NCBI GenBank assembly: GCA_900315155.1
Contig: OMYB01000002.1
Span: 248,001-312,000 of the forward strand
DNA from: an uncultured Selenomonadales bacterium
GTDB lineage: Bacteria; Bacillota; Negativicutes; Selenomonadales; Selenomonadaceae
Direction of reading: 5' to 3'
DNA length: 64,000 nt
Made by a program: the position numbers and the translations under genes. Of the stretch, positions 8,332 through 17,590 are shown piece after piece (the stretch's first letter is position 1; every line of letters starts with the position of its first letter). Below the pieces are notes generated by a model. That model worked only from the letters and a program-made list of their open reading frames with translations. It made no database searches and was not told where the DNA came from.

Positions 8332-11300
8332 TTACTTACGATTTAAAATTTCTTCCTGCAAATCCCGCTTCTCATTATCGTCCAATGTTGTTTCTCCCAG
8401 CCAATGCTTTAACATTTTCACCAAACTTGCTTCTTTGAGCTCACTTTCACTGGTATATGCCTGCCAATAAAGATACTGCACCAGCAGGGGAAACTCCTCC
8501 GGCGTCAATTTGGACATAGTATTGCGCAAGGCATTGCACAACTTCTTTTCCGCTGCCACCAGCTTGGCCGGATCCTTGCCGAATACCGTTTGCTGGTATA
8601 GGCTAGCCAAATCCCTGTCCAGCATCAGTTGCAGGTATTTATTGACTAACGCGGGGGTAATCTCAACCGTCTTCGCCACACGTTCCAAGCCCGGCAAAAC
8701 GCCCAAGCGATAGTTTTTGGGCTGGGCATAGTAAGCCAGCGCTGTACTGCGCACCTGTGCGTCAGCGGCCTCCGGCTGCTCACACGTATCGCGTGAGACC
8801 TTGACCTGCACGGCCTTTGGCCAGTCCTGCGTCAGCACGATGGCATGACCCGTGCGCAGGTTGGACAGGAACGCTTTTTGGTCATTCTCCAACGCCATCG
8901 TATTGCCGATGGCCTCCTTGTCATCCTGTGCGAACAGCTTGTGCACGATTTTTGTGTTCGTGTTCTTGAGCACCTCGGGCGTCATCTTGTCCGGTATCTG
9001 GTCGACGATAATCAGTGACTCGCCATACTTGCGCACCTCGGCCAGCATATTGGCAAAAACCTCCACGCCCTGGCGCTTGCTGGGATTATCGCCCGGCACG
9101 AAACGGCTGAACAAACGATGCGCTTCCTCCACGAGCGTGATGTGCTGGAATTTTTCGCCACGCTCCTTATACGCATAGTACTCTGCCCGCACCGCCTGCA
9201 GCAGATTCGTCATGATGAAGCCCATAATCAGGGACTTCTCCGCGCCGTTGCGGATTTCCTCCAATTCGATGACCACCTGACGATGAATCAGCGTGCGGAA
9301 ATCCACCGAGCGTGGCGTGTTCAGCATGAGTCCTTTCGCCCCGACCATCAAGCCATTGATACGTGCCCGTATCGAGCCCAGATACTCATCCTGCAGGCGC
9401 TCGCCAAAGTTCTGCTCGCGCGTCACCTGCTCCACAGCCACCTTGAAATCAGAGAGCGTAGGGAACGCATAGCTACCCGGGGCAAACGGTTTTCCTTTCT
9501 GGCCATTGACAAACCATTCGTTAGTGTTGACGTTCCAACCTTTGCTCTCATAGGCCCGATAGATACCCGCCTCCAAAATCTGCGGTATCGCAGCCTCCAT
9601 TTCAAAGGCCGCCTCCATCGTCGCCTTAATCATATCTGCTCTGGCCGATATTGGCTCCTTCGGAAATAATTCAAAGGGGTTCAGATAAAACGGTGCTACC
9701 TTCTGATTACCCGCCGTAAAATAAGTCAACTTTGGAAATCGTTGTTTACCGGCTTCATCCTGCTGCCCATATAAAGTGCGATATTCTGTCTTTGCTGGTT
9801 CAATAACGAGGAACGGCAGGCCACACTCACGCAGGATTTTCTGGCAGGTCGTGGTCTTGCCACTGCCAGTCACGCCCGCGATAAAAGTATGTTTATCCAA
9901 CGCACTTTTATTCAAGGCAATGGGTATCTGCGGGCGCACCGTGCCGCATTGTACTAGATGGCCCAGCTCCAGCCTGTCTCCTGACGCCATATCCTGCGGC
10001 GCGTTCAGGCCGAACTCCACCTCCTTGCGCAGGCCGAGGCCGATGACATCCTTCTGCGGCAAGCCTGTCAAAATGCCGAGTTCCTCCGCCGAAAGCCAGC
10101 TGCCACCAAACACCCGGGCGGCCGTCGCCTTTTGTGCCAATGTCGCCCGGCCGAGGTTATCTCCCTGCTCACTTCTGGCGCAGGGAATTTGTAAATTCTG
10201 CAGCGCCCGCAGACAATTACCCTGCTTGTCACTCGCCAGCTCCGTAAAGGACAGAGCGGCACGGTTGCCCTTTGGGCTGCTGTAGAGCGACATAACGGTA
10301 TTCGCCAGCCGATACATGACGGGACGGTCGTCGCTGAACAGGAAGCTGCAGGCCAAAAAGAGGCCTTTGCCCCTGCCCCTGTCCAGCCTTGGCAATAGCA
10401 CTTCATCCAAATACTTGCTCCAGAGCACCGCCGCCTTGTTATCACAGCGTAGCTGCTCCGTCAGATTGGCACTTTGGCTGCCGCTTTGCGTATGGTTGCG
10501 CGTATGATTATGCGCATAGCTGCTGCTATAGTTGTTGTCCTCGCTGCTGCCCGTCTGCGAGCCGCTGCTGCTGGAGTCACTGCTGCCATCGGTGCGGCTG
10601 TAGGCATCGCTGTAGTTATACTGCTCGCTGCTGCTCGTGGAGTAGCCCTCGCGGCCATCGTGCCCCGCGCTGGTCTGCTCGGCCGTACTGTTGGAGGAGC
10701 TCCCGCCCGAATTACTGCGGGACAAACTGTAGGAGTCATGCCGGCCGTAGTCCGCGCTCGTATTGCTACCCGTACCGGCTTGCACCTGATTATTGCGCGT
10801 ATGCCGCACATCATCGGCAATCTGGCTGTGGCTCTCGCTCTCATGCTGGGAGTGTGTCTTGTGGATACCACGCGCCGACTGCCTGCCATGGCTGAAGCCA
10901 TCGCTGCGGTTCCAGCCGTCAGTGCTGTTGTCGGTAAACTGGCGTGAGAGACTCGCAAGCGGCGCGAGCATATCAAACGTCTGCAGCAATTCCTGCTCCA
11001 GCGTGTCCATCTCGGCCTCGGTGTATGGCTGGGCCAACACGACAAATCCGAAACTGCTGCCGCCCATAATGTCAATCAGGCGATCAACGCCTTGGAAGTC
11101 GTCACCTGCCTGGTCGATATCCGCCCCAGGCACGCCCGTCATCAAGCCATAATACTTAGCATTGCGCAAGCGCTCCAGCACCGCCGCCTTTTCCGCACCC
11201 CGGTTCTCGGAGTCGAGCTCCGTCACCTGACTACCCCGGAAATTGCCCTCGATGCTGGGCTTAAGCAGCTTGCCTGCCAAATCCTGCTCATTGAGCACGG

Positions 11301-11631
11301 ACGGCAGGGCATCGGCGGTCAGGTCCCGCCCGACGCCGAAATAGAAATCCACATGCCCCTGTCCATCGCCGAGGATAATGTAGATGAAATTCATGGCATC
11401 GCGGCCACGGAATGTGCCCAAAATATTTTCAAGCGCTTCCCTTCGGGGTGCCTTTTCCTCGAACATGATCTCATCCACATGGCACAGGAAAAACTGATCC
11501 TGCTCCAAGCGCCGCCGTAACGGCAACCACTCCGTCTCCGGTTGCAACAGCGAGTGCTGACTGGCGTTGTTCAGATAGGCCAGCAACGCCTCGGCCGCCT
11601 CACGCTCCTGCTGTATAGCCTCTGCCTCCAT
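8332..11631 (-). CDS. HerA/FtsK-like P-loop ATPase with low-complexity insert
   Basis: A 1099-residue protein carrying a DUF87/HerA-FtsK-type motor domain. Walker A GVTGSGKTTT lies near residue 585 and Walker B ITLVEEAHRLF near residue 830; the block IIVDQIPDKMTPEVLKNTNT matches the sensor region of HerA-like ATPases. Residues 1-240 form a separate folded N-domain. Residues ~244-394 are extremely rich in Ser, Asn, Gly, His, Tyr and Asp, unlike any normal motor domain, and look disordered. The C-terminal ~130 residues are helical. HerA-like motors translocate DNA or protein and recur as the engine of multi-gene defence systems. Spacing to neighbours is 9 and 15 bases; AGGAGG precedes the ATG. 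Exact substrate unknown. Confidence 0.88.
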   Translation of the reverse strand: MEAEAIQQEREAAEALLAYLNNASQHSLLQPETEWLPLRRRLEQDQFFLCHVDEIMFEEKAPRREALENILGTFRGRDAMNFIYIILGDGQGHVDFYFGVGRDLTADALPSVLNEQDLAGKLLKPSIEGNFRGSQVTELDSENRGAEKAAVLERLRNAKYYGLMTGVPGADIDQAGDDFQGVDRLIDIMGGSSFGFVVLAQPYTEAEMDTLEQELLQTFDMLAPLASLSRQFTDNSTDGWNRSDGFSHGRQSARGIHKTHSQHESESHSQIADDVRHTRNNQVQAGTGSNTSADYGRHDSYSLSRSNSGGSSSNSTAEQTSAGHDGREGYSTSSSEQYNYSDAYSRTDGSSDSSSSGSQTGSSEDNNYSSSYAHNHTRNHTQSGSQSANLTEQLRCDNKAAVLWSKYLDEVLLPRLDRGRGKGLFLACSFLFSDDRPVMYRLANTVMSLYSSPKGNRAALSFTELASDKQGNCLRALQNLQIPCARSEQGDNLGRATLAQKATAARVFGGSWLSAEELGILTGLPQKDVIGLGLRKEVEFGLNAPQDMASGDRLELGHLVQCGTVRPQIPIALNKSALDKHTFIAGVTGSGKTTTCQKILRECGLPFLVIEPAKTEYRTLYGQQDEAGKQRFPKLTYFTAGNQKVAPFYLNPFELFPKEPISARADMIKATMEAAFEMEAAIPQILEAGIYRAYESKGWNVNTNEWFVNGQKGKPFAPGSYAFPTLSDFKVAVEQVTREQNFGERLQDEYLGSIRARINGLMVGAKGLMLNTPRSVDFRTLIHRQVVIELEEIRNGAEKSLIMGFIMTNLLQAVRAEYYAYKERGEKFQHITLVEEAHRLFSRFVPGDNPSKRQGVEVFANMLAEVRKYGESLIIVDQIPDKMTPEVLKNTNTKIVHKLFAQDDKEAIGNTMALENDQKAFLSNLRTGHAIVLTQDWPKAVQVKVSRDTCEQPEAADAQVRSTALAYYAQPKNYRLGVLPGLERVAKTVEITPALVNKYLQLMLDRDLASLYQQTVFGKDPAKLVAAEKKLCNALRNTMSKLTPEEFPLLVQYLYWQAYTSESELKEASLVKMLKHWLGETTLDDNEKRDLQEEILNRK

Positions 11632-11640
11632 AAGAGCCTC

Positions 11641-14600
11641 CTATCTAAGCGTCTGCTTATGTACCTTGCACTTGGTCTCGGAACTGGCGAAGTCCTCCGC
11701 CCGGCCAGCCGCGTACTCAATCACGTCCGGTGCCACCTTGCGGATATAGATGGCGGCCTCGTCTGACTCATCCACCTCGTTGGCATCCAGGCGGCAACGC
11801 ACCATCTTCACCGCACTGGCAGGCAATTTGCCCTCAGGTGCCTGCGCATCTGAGGTATAGTAAAGCTCGAAATCCTCCTCATCGGCGTAATCAAAACGCG
11901 CCCAGTCGCCATAGCCGACGCCGAGGCTGATGACGACGTGGAATTTGTTGTCCGTATCCAGATTGCCCAGATACCAGGCGAACGAGGCCTCACCGCTGGC
12001 GTCGACATCCTCATTCACGATGCGTACGTCTTTACCACCTTTACGGCTCCTGAGCAGGCCAAAGACCACGCCGGTCTTGCCCGTCCGAACCTTGTCCCAG
12101 GCCTGTATGGGCTGAGGCTGTGCTGGCGTTTCCTTCTGTTCTTTAGCCTCGGCCTTGGGCGCCGTGCCCGTCTCCATGCCGAGCGGCAAATGCAGCTTGA
12201 AGAGGTTGTCGGCATTCGCCTCTGTGCCATACTGCTCCAAGAGCGTTTTAGCGCCCTCCTGCTCGATCTGATTGATGGCCTCATCAAAGAGTTCCTTCAC
12301 CACAGGGCTCTTGCAGGAGTTACCTGCCAATAGGATGTGGATGGGCAATTGCTCAAGTCGCTCCTTCGCCGTAAACACGCGATTCATTTTCTGGAAGAAA
12401 TTCTGCACGCCATAGCGGATGCGTTCCTTGATGATTTTTTCCAGATTAGCGACATTGACCGTCAGCTTCACGGGCACGAGTTCCTGCTTGCCGTCATTCA
12501 GGCTGTACAGGTTGATATCCGTACTGCCCTGCTCGAACAGCTTCGCATAGCCTTCATGCCGCTCCCAGACGGGGCGCAACAGTTGGGCCAGCAGCTTGCG
12601 GTTCATATAGGCCTGCTGCGAGGCCTTGCCCGGCTCATAGACGAGCCGCTCGGCGCCCGCAAAGCTGTCCGCGAACAGGCCCGAGTCAGTCGGCAACACG
12701 AAGGGAATAGACTTCTCGCGCATCTCCTTGATATTGGCTTTATAGACATCGTAGGCCAGCAAGTTCAGCAGATTTTCGCCGCCCAAGTGGACATCGCCAC
12801 CCTTGCCAAATTGATGCACGACAAAGTTGCGCCGCTTATCAATGGGCTTTTCCTCTGTGCCAAAATCAAAATCCGTAGTGCCGCCACCGAAGTCAAATAC
12901 GGCATAGGACACTTTTTGCCCCGGCTCTTTCGGTTCCAGCTGCAGTTCCTTCAACGCGCAGATAGCATACGCCGCCGGTTCGCTGGCCCCCGCATAGACA
13001 CGAAACAACCGCATGGCCTCCGCATCGTTCAGAATAGCTGGCGGCAACGATTTGCGCAGACCTCGGTCGAAACTGGCCAGCAAATGCTCGCGCACATCCT
13101 TGCTGTAATTCACGGGGAAAGAGAGGATATAGTCGAGATACACGCCGTTGGTCATGTTGTTGATGTAGAGACCCAGATAATACGCATATACCTCAATGGG
13201 GTCAAAATCATCCTTGCCCAGTTCCAGATAAGGCCTGAGCTCCAGTGTATGCCCCTGCCGGTCACGCAGTAGCAGGTGGCGCTGCTTGTCATTGGCCCAC
13301 TGTTTCAACTCGCCGAAGACGGAATAATAGACCGAGCTGTCCACGCCCTTGTCATAAAGCACGTTGCTGGCCTGATGCGACACCGTCAGCTGCTCCCACT
13401 CGGTAAAGGGCCGCCCGCTGCGCGCGGCATAGGCCTCGCGGAACGCGTCGATATCGCGCAGCTCAATCACAGTAGGATTTTCATAATCGGCCAAAGTTGG
13501 GGCTGCAGTATAATTTCCCTTGCCCACACGCAGTAAACGTTCATCAGCGTTTTTACGACGGGCGACAACCGTACTCTTTGTACCGAAATCAATGCCAACG
13601 GTACCACCGCGGACAATATCCATCTGTGGTGGCTTGGCAAAGACTGGTTGCTCCACCTTGACTGTCTCCGCTTGCTCAGTAGGCACCCTGCTCTGCTTGG
13701 CCTGTGTAGTCTTGGCTGCTTGTGTCCCTTTGTTTGTCCATTGCAGTTGTTGCTCAAACAACTCCCAATCGCCCTTGTTCGGATCGCTGAGCTGGTCCTC
13801 GGTATAAGGTGCCATATTGGCGCGGCGTTGGTCGATGGTCAGGAGTTCTTTAAACAATTTCACCGTGGTAATCTTTTGCGACTTGCCTGATAAAATGGTC
13901 TCTAAGTCCCTTTGGTAGTCGAACGTTCTACCGCCGAGACATGGCTTGTACTTACCTGTCAAATAATCATTAATCGCTGCCTCGTGTTCAAAGACACACT
14001 TACTTTCTTGCCAACCAAGGTATGGCAACAAATCCTTTAAATCATTATTTCCTTGATAATATTTAGCCATGAAACCTGTAAAGAGCTTCTTTTGCGACTC
14101 ATCAAGTCCAACAGGTACCAACTCATAAGATAACAGATAATTCATTGTCTCTGGATAGGAAAGTGGCTGCGCATCTTTATCTTTAAACCGATGAATTGCC
14201 ATAAGTGGAGACCGACTGCTACAACTCATCCCATCACAGCCGGTAGTGCAACAACTACTACCATCGCCCTTGAAGGCCAAACGAGGTTTTGTGGAACTGC
14301 AATGCTTGTTTATGTCCGCAGTATCATACCAGTAGTAAGTATATTTATCCCGACCACATTTAAAGATATCCCCCTCCATATACGGGTTGCCATTTCCTGC
14401 CTTAAATGTAGTCAGCCCTTCTGTTTTGGTCACCGGTTCATAAATATATCCCGACTCCTCATCATATGCCTTCACCTCACTACCTCTGTTACAGGCAAAC
14501 GACCTCAATTCCGTCAAATCCCACTGGGGATAGATACCAGCTACGTCACGATCCAGCCAGACCGACTTATTCTCTATCTTCAAAAAACGTTTATTACATA

Positions 14601-14730
14601 GCCCGCTCAATTGCGTCAAAAAATAGTAAAAATCATCAGCTACAGCCTGCAGTTCTGACACCAGCGCGTCATCAATTTTCTGTTTTTCTATCTCTGTCAC
14701 CATCAAGCGTCTATCTGTCGGTATGCTCAT
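11641..14730 (-). CDS. Hsp70/actin-fold ATPase with cysteine-rich N-terminal domain
   Basis: A 1029-residue protein. An actin/Hsp70 nucleotide-binding domain begins near residue 377: phosphate-1 motif GIDFGTKSTVVA, phosphate-2 motif FDFGGGTTDFDFG near 612, and adenosine motif ILLAGNSCKSP near 797. It is therefore an ATPase of the Hsp70 superfamily but lacks a recognisable DnaK peptide-binding domain. The first ~370 residues are a different domain with a cysteine cluster (SSCCTTGCDGMSC) that could bind metal. The last ~180 residues include a beta-rich segment. The ATG at 14730 has GGAGG at ideal spacing; an upstream start would overlap the hairpin region. It is smaller in similarity to SrfB-type Hsp70-like proteins than needed to name it so. 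Likely an ATP-driven assembly or sensor component paired with the adjacent HerA-like motor. Confidence 0.87.
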   Translation of the reverse strand: MSIPTDRRLMVTEIEKQKIDDALVSELQAVADDFYYFLTQLSGLCNKRFLKIENKSVWLDRDVAGIYPQWDLTELRSFACNRGSEVKAYDEESGYIYEPVTKTEGLTTFKAGNGNPYMEGDIFKCGRDKYTYYWYDTADINKHCSSTKPRLAFKGDGSSCCTTGCDGMSCSSRSPLMAIHRFKDKDAQPLSYPETMNYLLSYELVPVGLDESQKKLFTGFMAKYYQGNNDLKDLLPYLGWQESKCVFEHEAAINDYLTGKYKPCLGGRTFDYQRDLETILSGKSQKITTVKLFKELLTIDQRRANMAPYTEDQLSDPNKGDWELFEQQLQWTNKGTQAAKTTQAKQSRVPTEQAETVKVEQPVFAKPPQMDIVRGGTVGIDFGTKSTVVARRKNADERLLRVGKGNYTAAPTLADYENPTVIELRDIDAFREAYAARSGRPFTEWEQLTVSHQASNVLYDKGVDSSVYYSVFGELKQWANDKQRHLLLRDRQGHTLELRPYLELGKDDFDPIEVYAYYLGLYINNMTNGVYLDYILSFPVNYSKDVREHLLASFDRGLRKSLPPAILNDAEAMRLFRVYAGASEPAAYAICALKELQLEPKEPGQKVSYAVFDFGGGTTDFDFGTEEKPIDKRRNFVVHQFGKGGDVHLGGENLLNLLAYDVYKANIKEMREKSIPFVLPTDSGLFADSFAGAERLVYEPGKASQQAYMNRKLLAQLLRPVWERHEGYAKLFEQGSTDINLYSLNDGKQELVPVKLTVNVANLEKIIKERIRYGVQNFFQKMNRVFTAKERLEQLPIHILLAGNSCKSPVVKELFDEAINQIEQEGAKTLLEQYGTEANADNLFKLHLPLGMETGTAPKAEAKEQKETPAQPQPIQAWDKVRTGKTGVVFGLLRSRKGGKDVRIVNEDVDASGEASFAWYLGNLDTDNKFHVVISLGVGYGDWARFDYADEEDFELYYTSDAQAPEGKLPASAVKMVRCRLDANEVDESDEAAIYIRKVAPDVIEYAAGRAEDFASSETKCKVHKQTLR

Positions 14731-14768
14731 TCCTATCCCTCCAGTTCTAGGCTTAGACTTCAACGGTT

Positions 14769-14812
14769 GTCATACTGCGGGCCAGCAAACGTCTGCTGGC
14801 CCGCAGTATGAC
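14769..14812. repeat. Perfect 19-bp inverted repeat between operon genes
   Basis: The 19 bases at 14769-14787 are exactly reverse-complementary to 14794-14812, with a 6-base loop. It sits in the only sizeable gap (91 bases) inside the block, just upstream of the Hsp70-like gene, and has no U-tract in the minus direction. Candidate for an mRNA processing or stability element or attenuator. Confidence 0.9.
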
Positions 14813-14821
14813 ATTTACGAC

Positions 14822-15829
14822 TCACGCCACGTGCACGATGCTTTTCCTGACCATGCTCACATGATGGTAGCTGTCCATTTTTTCCTTGTAGAGGTTCCGA
14901 TAGCCGAGCAGGAGCACCTGCGTCACCTGCCCCTGTGCCCGGCTGCTGGCGTCCGGCGTATGGCAGTCCATATCGTACGGCTGCCCCGCCGCATCCTCAG
15001 CCAGGGCATAGACGGGCTCGGTCTTGCTCGCGTTCACGAGCTGCAGCGCATAGCGGAACAACTTCTGCAAATAGGTCAGGTCGTCACTCGCGCCATCCTG
15101 CAGGCATTGGCTCATCTCATCCCAGAGCCGGCCCAACGCCTCATCCTGAGCTGCGCCGCAGATAAAGGACATAAACCCCGTCTGCGGGTAGACGCTGGCC
15201 AAACGATGCTGGCTGGCTGGGCGCAATTCACCCCAACGCCGGTAAAGTTCCCAGCCCGTGGCAAAGCGCTGTCCAAGCTGCTCCTCCAGTGCATCGTTCT
15301 CCTGTTGCAATTTATCCATATCGGCATTGAAACGCTGGCGTAATTGTGTCTCGCGCTGCGCGGCCTCCTGACTGGCCTGCTCCGCACGCGCTTGCGCCTG
15401 CCGCAAGTCTCTGCGCGCCGCGTCCGTCTCCCGCTGCGCCGCCTGCACCTGCTGCTGGCACGTCTGGTGCTCACTCGCCAGCGCCTGCTGTGCCTGTGCC
15501 AGTTCACTGCGGCAAGCCGTCAGCTGCGCCTCCACCTGTTTCAACCGCGCCTGCGTCTCATACTGCCCCGTCCGCGCAGCCTCCAGTTCTTGTTTGGCCT
15601 GCGCAAGCTGCGCCTGATATTGGCTGGCCAGGGCGTTTGGCCGCTCTGCAGCATCCTCCTGTGGCCTGCCCACACGTAGCTCTGTCTCCGCACTGCTGTA
15701 CCGCCTCGCCGCTGGCTGTACCTGCAGCACCCGCCGCAGCTTATGCTGCACATGCGGGTCGTCCAGCATCGCCAATAGCCACTCCCGGCTGCCCAGACCT
15801 TTCTTGTCCCTGCGCTCAAATAAATCCAT
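14822..15829 (-). CDS. Coiled-coil protein, Hsp70/HerA operon
   Basis: A 335-residue protein with a long Gln/Ala/Glu-rich coiled coil at residues ~65-190 followed by a globular C-terminal domain of about 140 residues (QRFATGWELYRRWGELRPAS to the end). A long coiled coil encoded immediately before an Hsp70-like ATPase recalls the GrpE nucleotide-exchange arrangement, but no GrpE signature was found, so this is only an analogy. The ATG at 15829 is preferred over the adjacent GTG because AGGAGG is seven bases upstream. No catalytic residues are evident. Confidence 0.75.
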   Translation of the reverse strand: MDLFERRDKKGLGSREWLLAMLDDPHVQHKLRRVLQVQPAARRYSSAETELRVGRPQEDAAERPNALASQYQAQLAQAKQELEAARTGQYETQARLKQVEAQLTACRSELAQAQQALASEHQTCQQQVQAAQRETDAARRDLRQAQARAEQASQEAAQRETQLRQRFNADMDKLQQENDALEEQLGQRFATGWELYRRWGELRPASQHRLASVYPQTGFMSFICGAAQDEALGRLWDEMSQCLQDGASDDLTYLQKLFRYALQLVNASKTEPVYALAEDAAGQPYDMDCHTPDASSRAQGQVTQVLLLGYRNLYKEKMDSYHHVSMVRKSIVHVA

Positions 15830-15840
15830 CACGCCACCTC

Positions 15841-17553
15841 CTATTGCAGTTCCTCTTTTATCCGCTGGAAATTGCGCTCTATTTCCTCCGTCTGTTGTCT
15901 ATGCTGCTGTTGGTAGCCGATCTCCTCCCGCCCGAGGCGTTCCGCCAGATGGATATTGCGCCTGCCCAGGTGGTCCTGTTTGGCCAACTGCCTGTACACC
16001 TTCGTAATCTGGAAATCCTGCAGGCCATATTCTGCTTTCAAGATGCGTTTCTGCTCAGCAGTAAAGCCCTGCTTCCTGTCCTTGGCAGCAAAGGTAGAGA
16101 ACGCTGACATATCGGTCAATGCGCCCTGCATGGCCGCCTGCCATTCCTGCTCATCCCATAGAGCGATGACATCCCGCTCCTCCAACACCTCCCGCACGCG
16201 CTCGCGCACGAAGCGGTTGGCCCATTGCTGCGGGTTGCCACTGCTATACATATCCTGCAGTGCCTCAGCTGACAAATCCGCCTCGATTTCGCCGAACAAC
16301 TCTTCCGTTTCGTTCTCAGTCAGGAAATTATCCCGCAAAGCTTCGTCTAAAGCTTGATCCAAAATGGCCAGCATGGCAGCAGCATCGTCCTGAATGGTTT
16401 TGTCCAGCACTGCGCCCGCCACCTTGGCACTGGCCACCGTACCGGCTATCGAGCCGGTTAGGGCCACCAGCCCCGTGATAATCGTCCCCGCGCCGGGCAA
16501 AAAGACATTCAGGGCAACGGTACCGGCTAGCCAGCCCGCCGTACCGCCCGCCACGGTAGAGGCCGTGAACAACACATTTTTCAACAGCTGGCCTTTGGAG
16601 ATGCGCCCGTTGAACAGGCGCACCACATCCCCGGCAGACAGCAGCGCGACCGTCACCACGCTGGTCAGGACATTCTGCCGTAGCAGCTGCGCGGCATTGC
16701 GGAAGGCGGCTCCCTCTTGCATGAGATTCGTGCCCGTTGTGAGACCTTTCCCCGCCTGTGCCGTCGCTTCGCGTCCGATTTGGCGCGTCACCATATCGGC
16801 ACCCTTGACCAGCAGTTCATTTTTGCCGAAACGCGCCATCTGGCTGCTGATGACCGTCGTGGCCATGGTCAGGCCGCCGACGCGTACGCTGACCAGCGCT
16901 GCCTTTTTGAGGGCGGTGGTTTTGCTGTCACCATTCCAGATAGCCAGGGCAAACGTCAGAACCGCCGAGATTCCCATCGCGCTGCGGGCAATGACCATGC
17001 CGTTTTTCGCATCGAACACGAGCGACTCAATCGTACCCGGCCGCGCTGCGGCCACAGCCTGTTCATAGGTATAGGTACCGCGCCGGATAATCTGCTGTGC
17101 GGCCGCCGGATTGCGCACGCCCTTGACGTCGCCGGCCGCGATACGTTTCTCCAGCGCCCGGACGGCACTCTCGTACATATCCTGCGGCACCTCAATCTGC
17201 ATGGGCTTGCCGTCGCTGGCATAGTAACGGAAACCGTGCTCATCGAAACAGGCATCGACGCAGGCCTGACCACTGCGGCAGTATTTGGTCTGTATCAGCT
17301 GCCCATTCACGACCCGGTCTGCACCGTTCTTCGCGTTGTCGCTGCCGACAATTTTGGCATCGCGCCCCGCGAGGTAATCCTCCTGCGTCTCCATTTGCTC
17401 CGCCGCAAAGCCGTGCCCCTGCCGCCCGTGGAACTTCTCGACCTGATAGGATGCCTCCCCAGCCGCCTGTTTCGAGAACTGCCACCCCGCGTCCTCGCCC
17501 AGACGATCTGAATGACGCTGCGTTTTATCCTGCGTATCGAACGTATTGCTCAT
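15841..17553 (-). CDS. Membrane protein with nuclease-like N-terminal motif
   Basis: A 570-residue protein with three visible parts. Residues ~60-130 contain GADRVVNGQLIQTKYC, whose G-x-D ... Q-x-K pattern resembles the core of PD-(D/E)XK nuclease-fold domains, followed by a conserved-looking ACFDEHGFRYY segment. Residues ~190-390 are hydrophobic and Gly/Ala-rich, with several likely membrane-spanning or inserting helices (for example GTAGWLAGTVALNVFLPGAG). The C-terminal ~180 residues are acidic and helical. This arrangement suits a membrane-associated effector; the nuclease reading is inferred from one motif only. Start at 17553 follows TGGAG; an overlapping TTG at 17598 is less likely. Confidence 0.72.
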   Translation of the reverse strand: MSNTFDTQDKTQRHSDRLGEDAGWQFSKQAAGEASYQVEKFHGRQGHGFAAEQMETQEDYLAGRDAKIVGSDNAKNGADRVVNGQLIQTKYCRSGQACVDACFDEHGFRYYASDGKPMQIEVPQDMYESAVRALEKRIAAGDVKGVRNPAAAQQIIRRGTYTYEQAVAAARPGTIESLVFDAKNGMVIARSAMGISAVLTFALAIWNGDSKTTALKKAALVSVRVGGLTMATTVISSQMARFGKNELLVKGADMVTRQIGREATAQAGKGLTTGTNLMQEGAAFRNAAQLLRQNVLTSVVTVALLSAGDVVRLFNGRISKGQLLKNVLFTASTVAGGTAGWLAGTVALNVFLPGAGTIITGLVALTGSIAGTVASAKVAGAVLDKTIQDDAAAMLAILDQALDEALRDNFLTENETEELFGEIEADLSAEALQDMYSSGNPQQWANRFVRERVREVLEERDVIALWDEQEWQAAMQGALTDMSAFSTFAAKDRKQGFTAEQKRILKAEYGLQDFQITKVYRQLAKQDHLGRRNIHLAERLGREEIGYQQQHRQQTEEIERNFQRIKEELQ

Positions 17554-17590
17554 GTCAGTTACTCCACAACTCCTGCACCAGCTCGCATCA

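Noticed and set aside
10450-10900. CRISPR or tandem DNA repeat
   Set aside because: The repetitive look comes from Ser/Asn-rich coding; unit length and spacing are irregular and the frame is open.
11641-14730. Naming the Hsp70-like protein SrfB or DnaK
   Set aside because: The actin-fold motifs fit the superfamily, but the N-terminal Cys-rich domain and missing peptide-binding domain do not match either, and SrfA/SrfC partners were not recognised.
14822-15829. GrpE nucleotide-exchange factor
   Set aside because: Only the coiled coil and its place beside an Hsp70-like gene agree; the GrpE beta-wing signature was not found.
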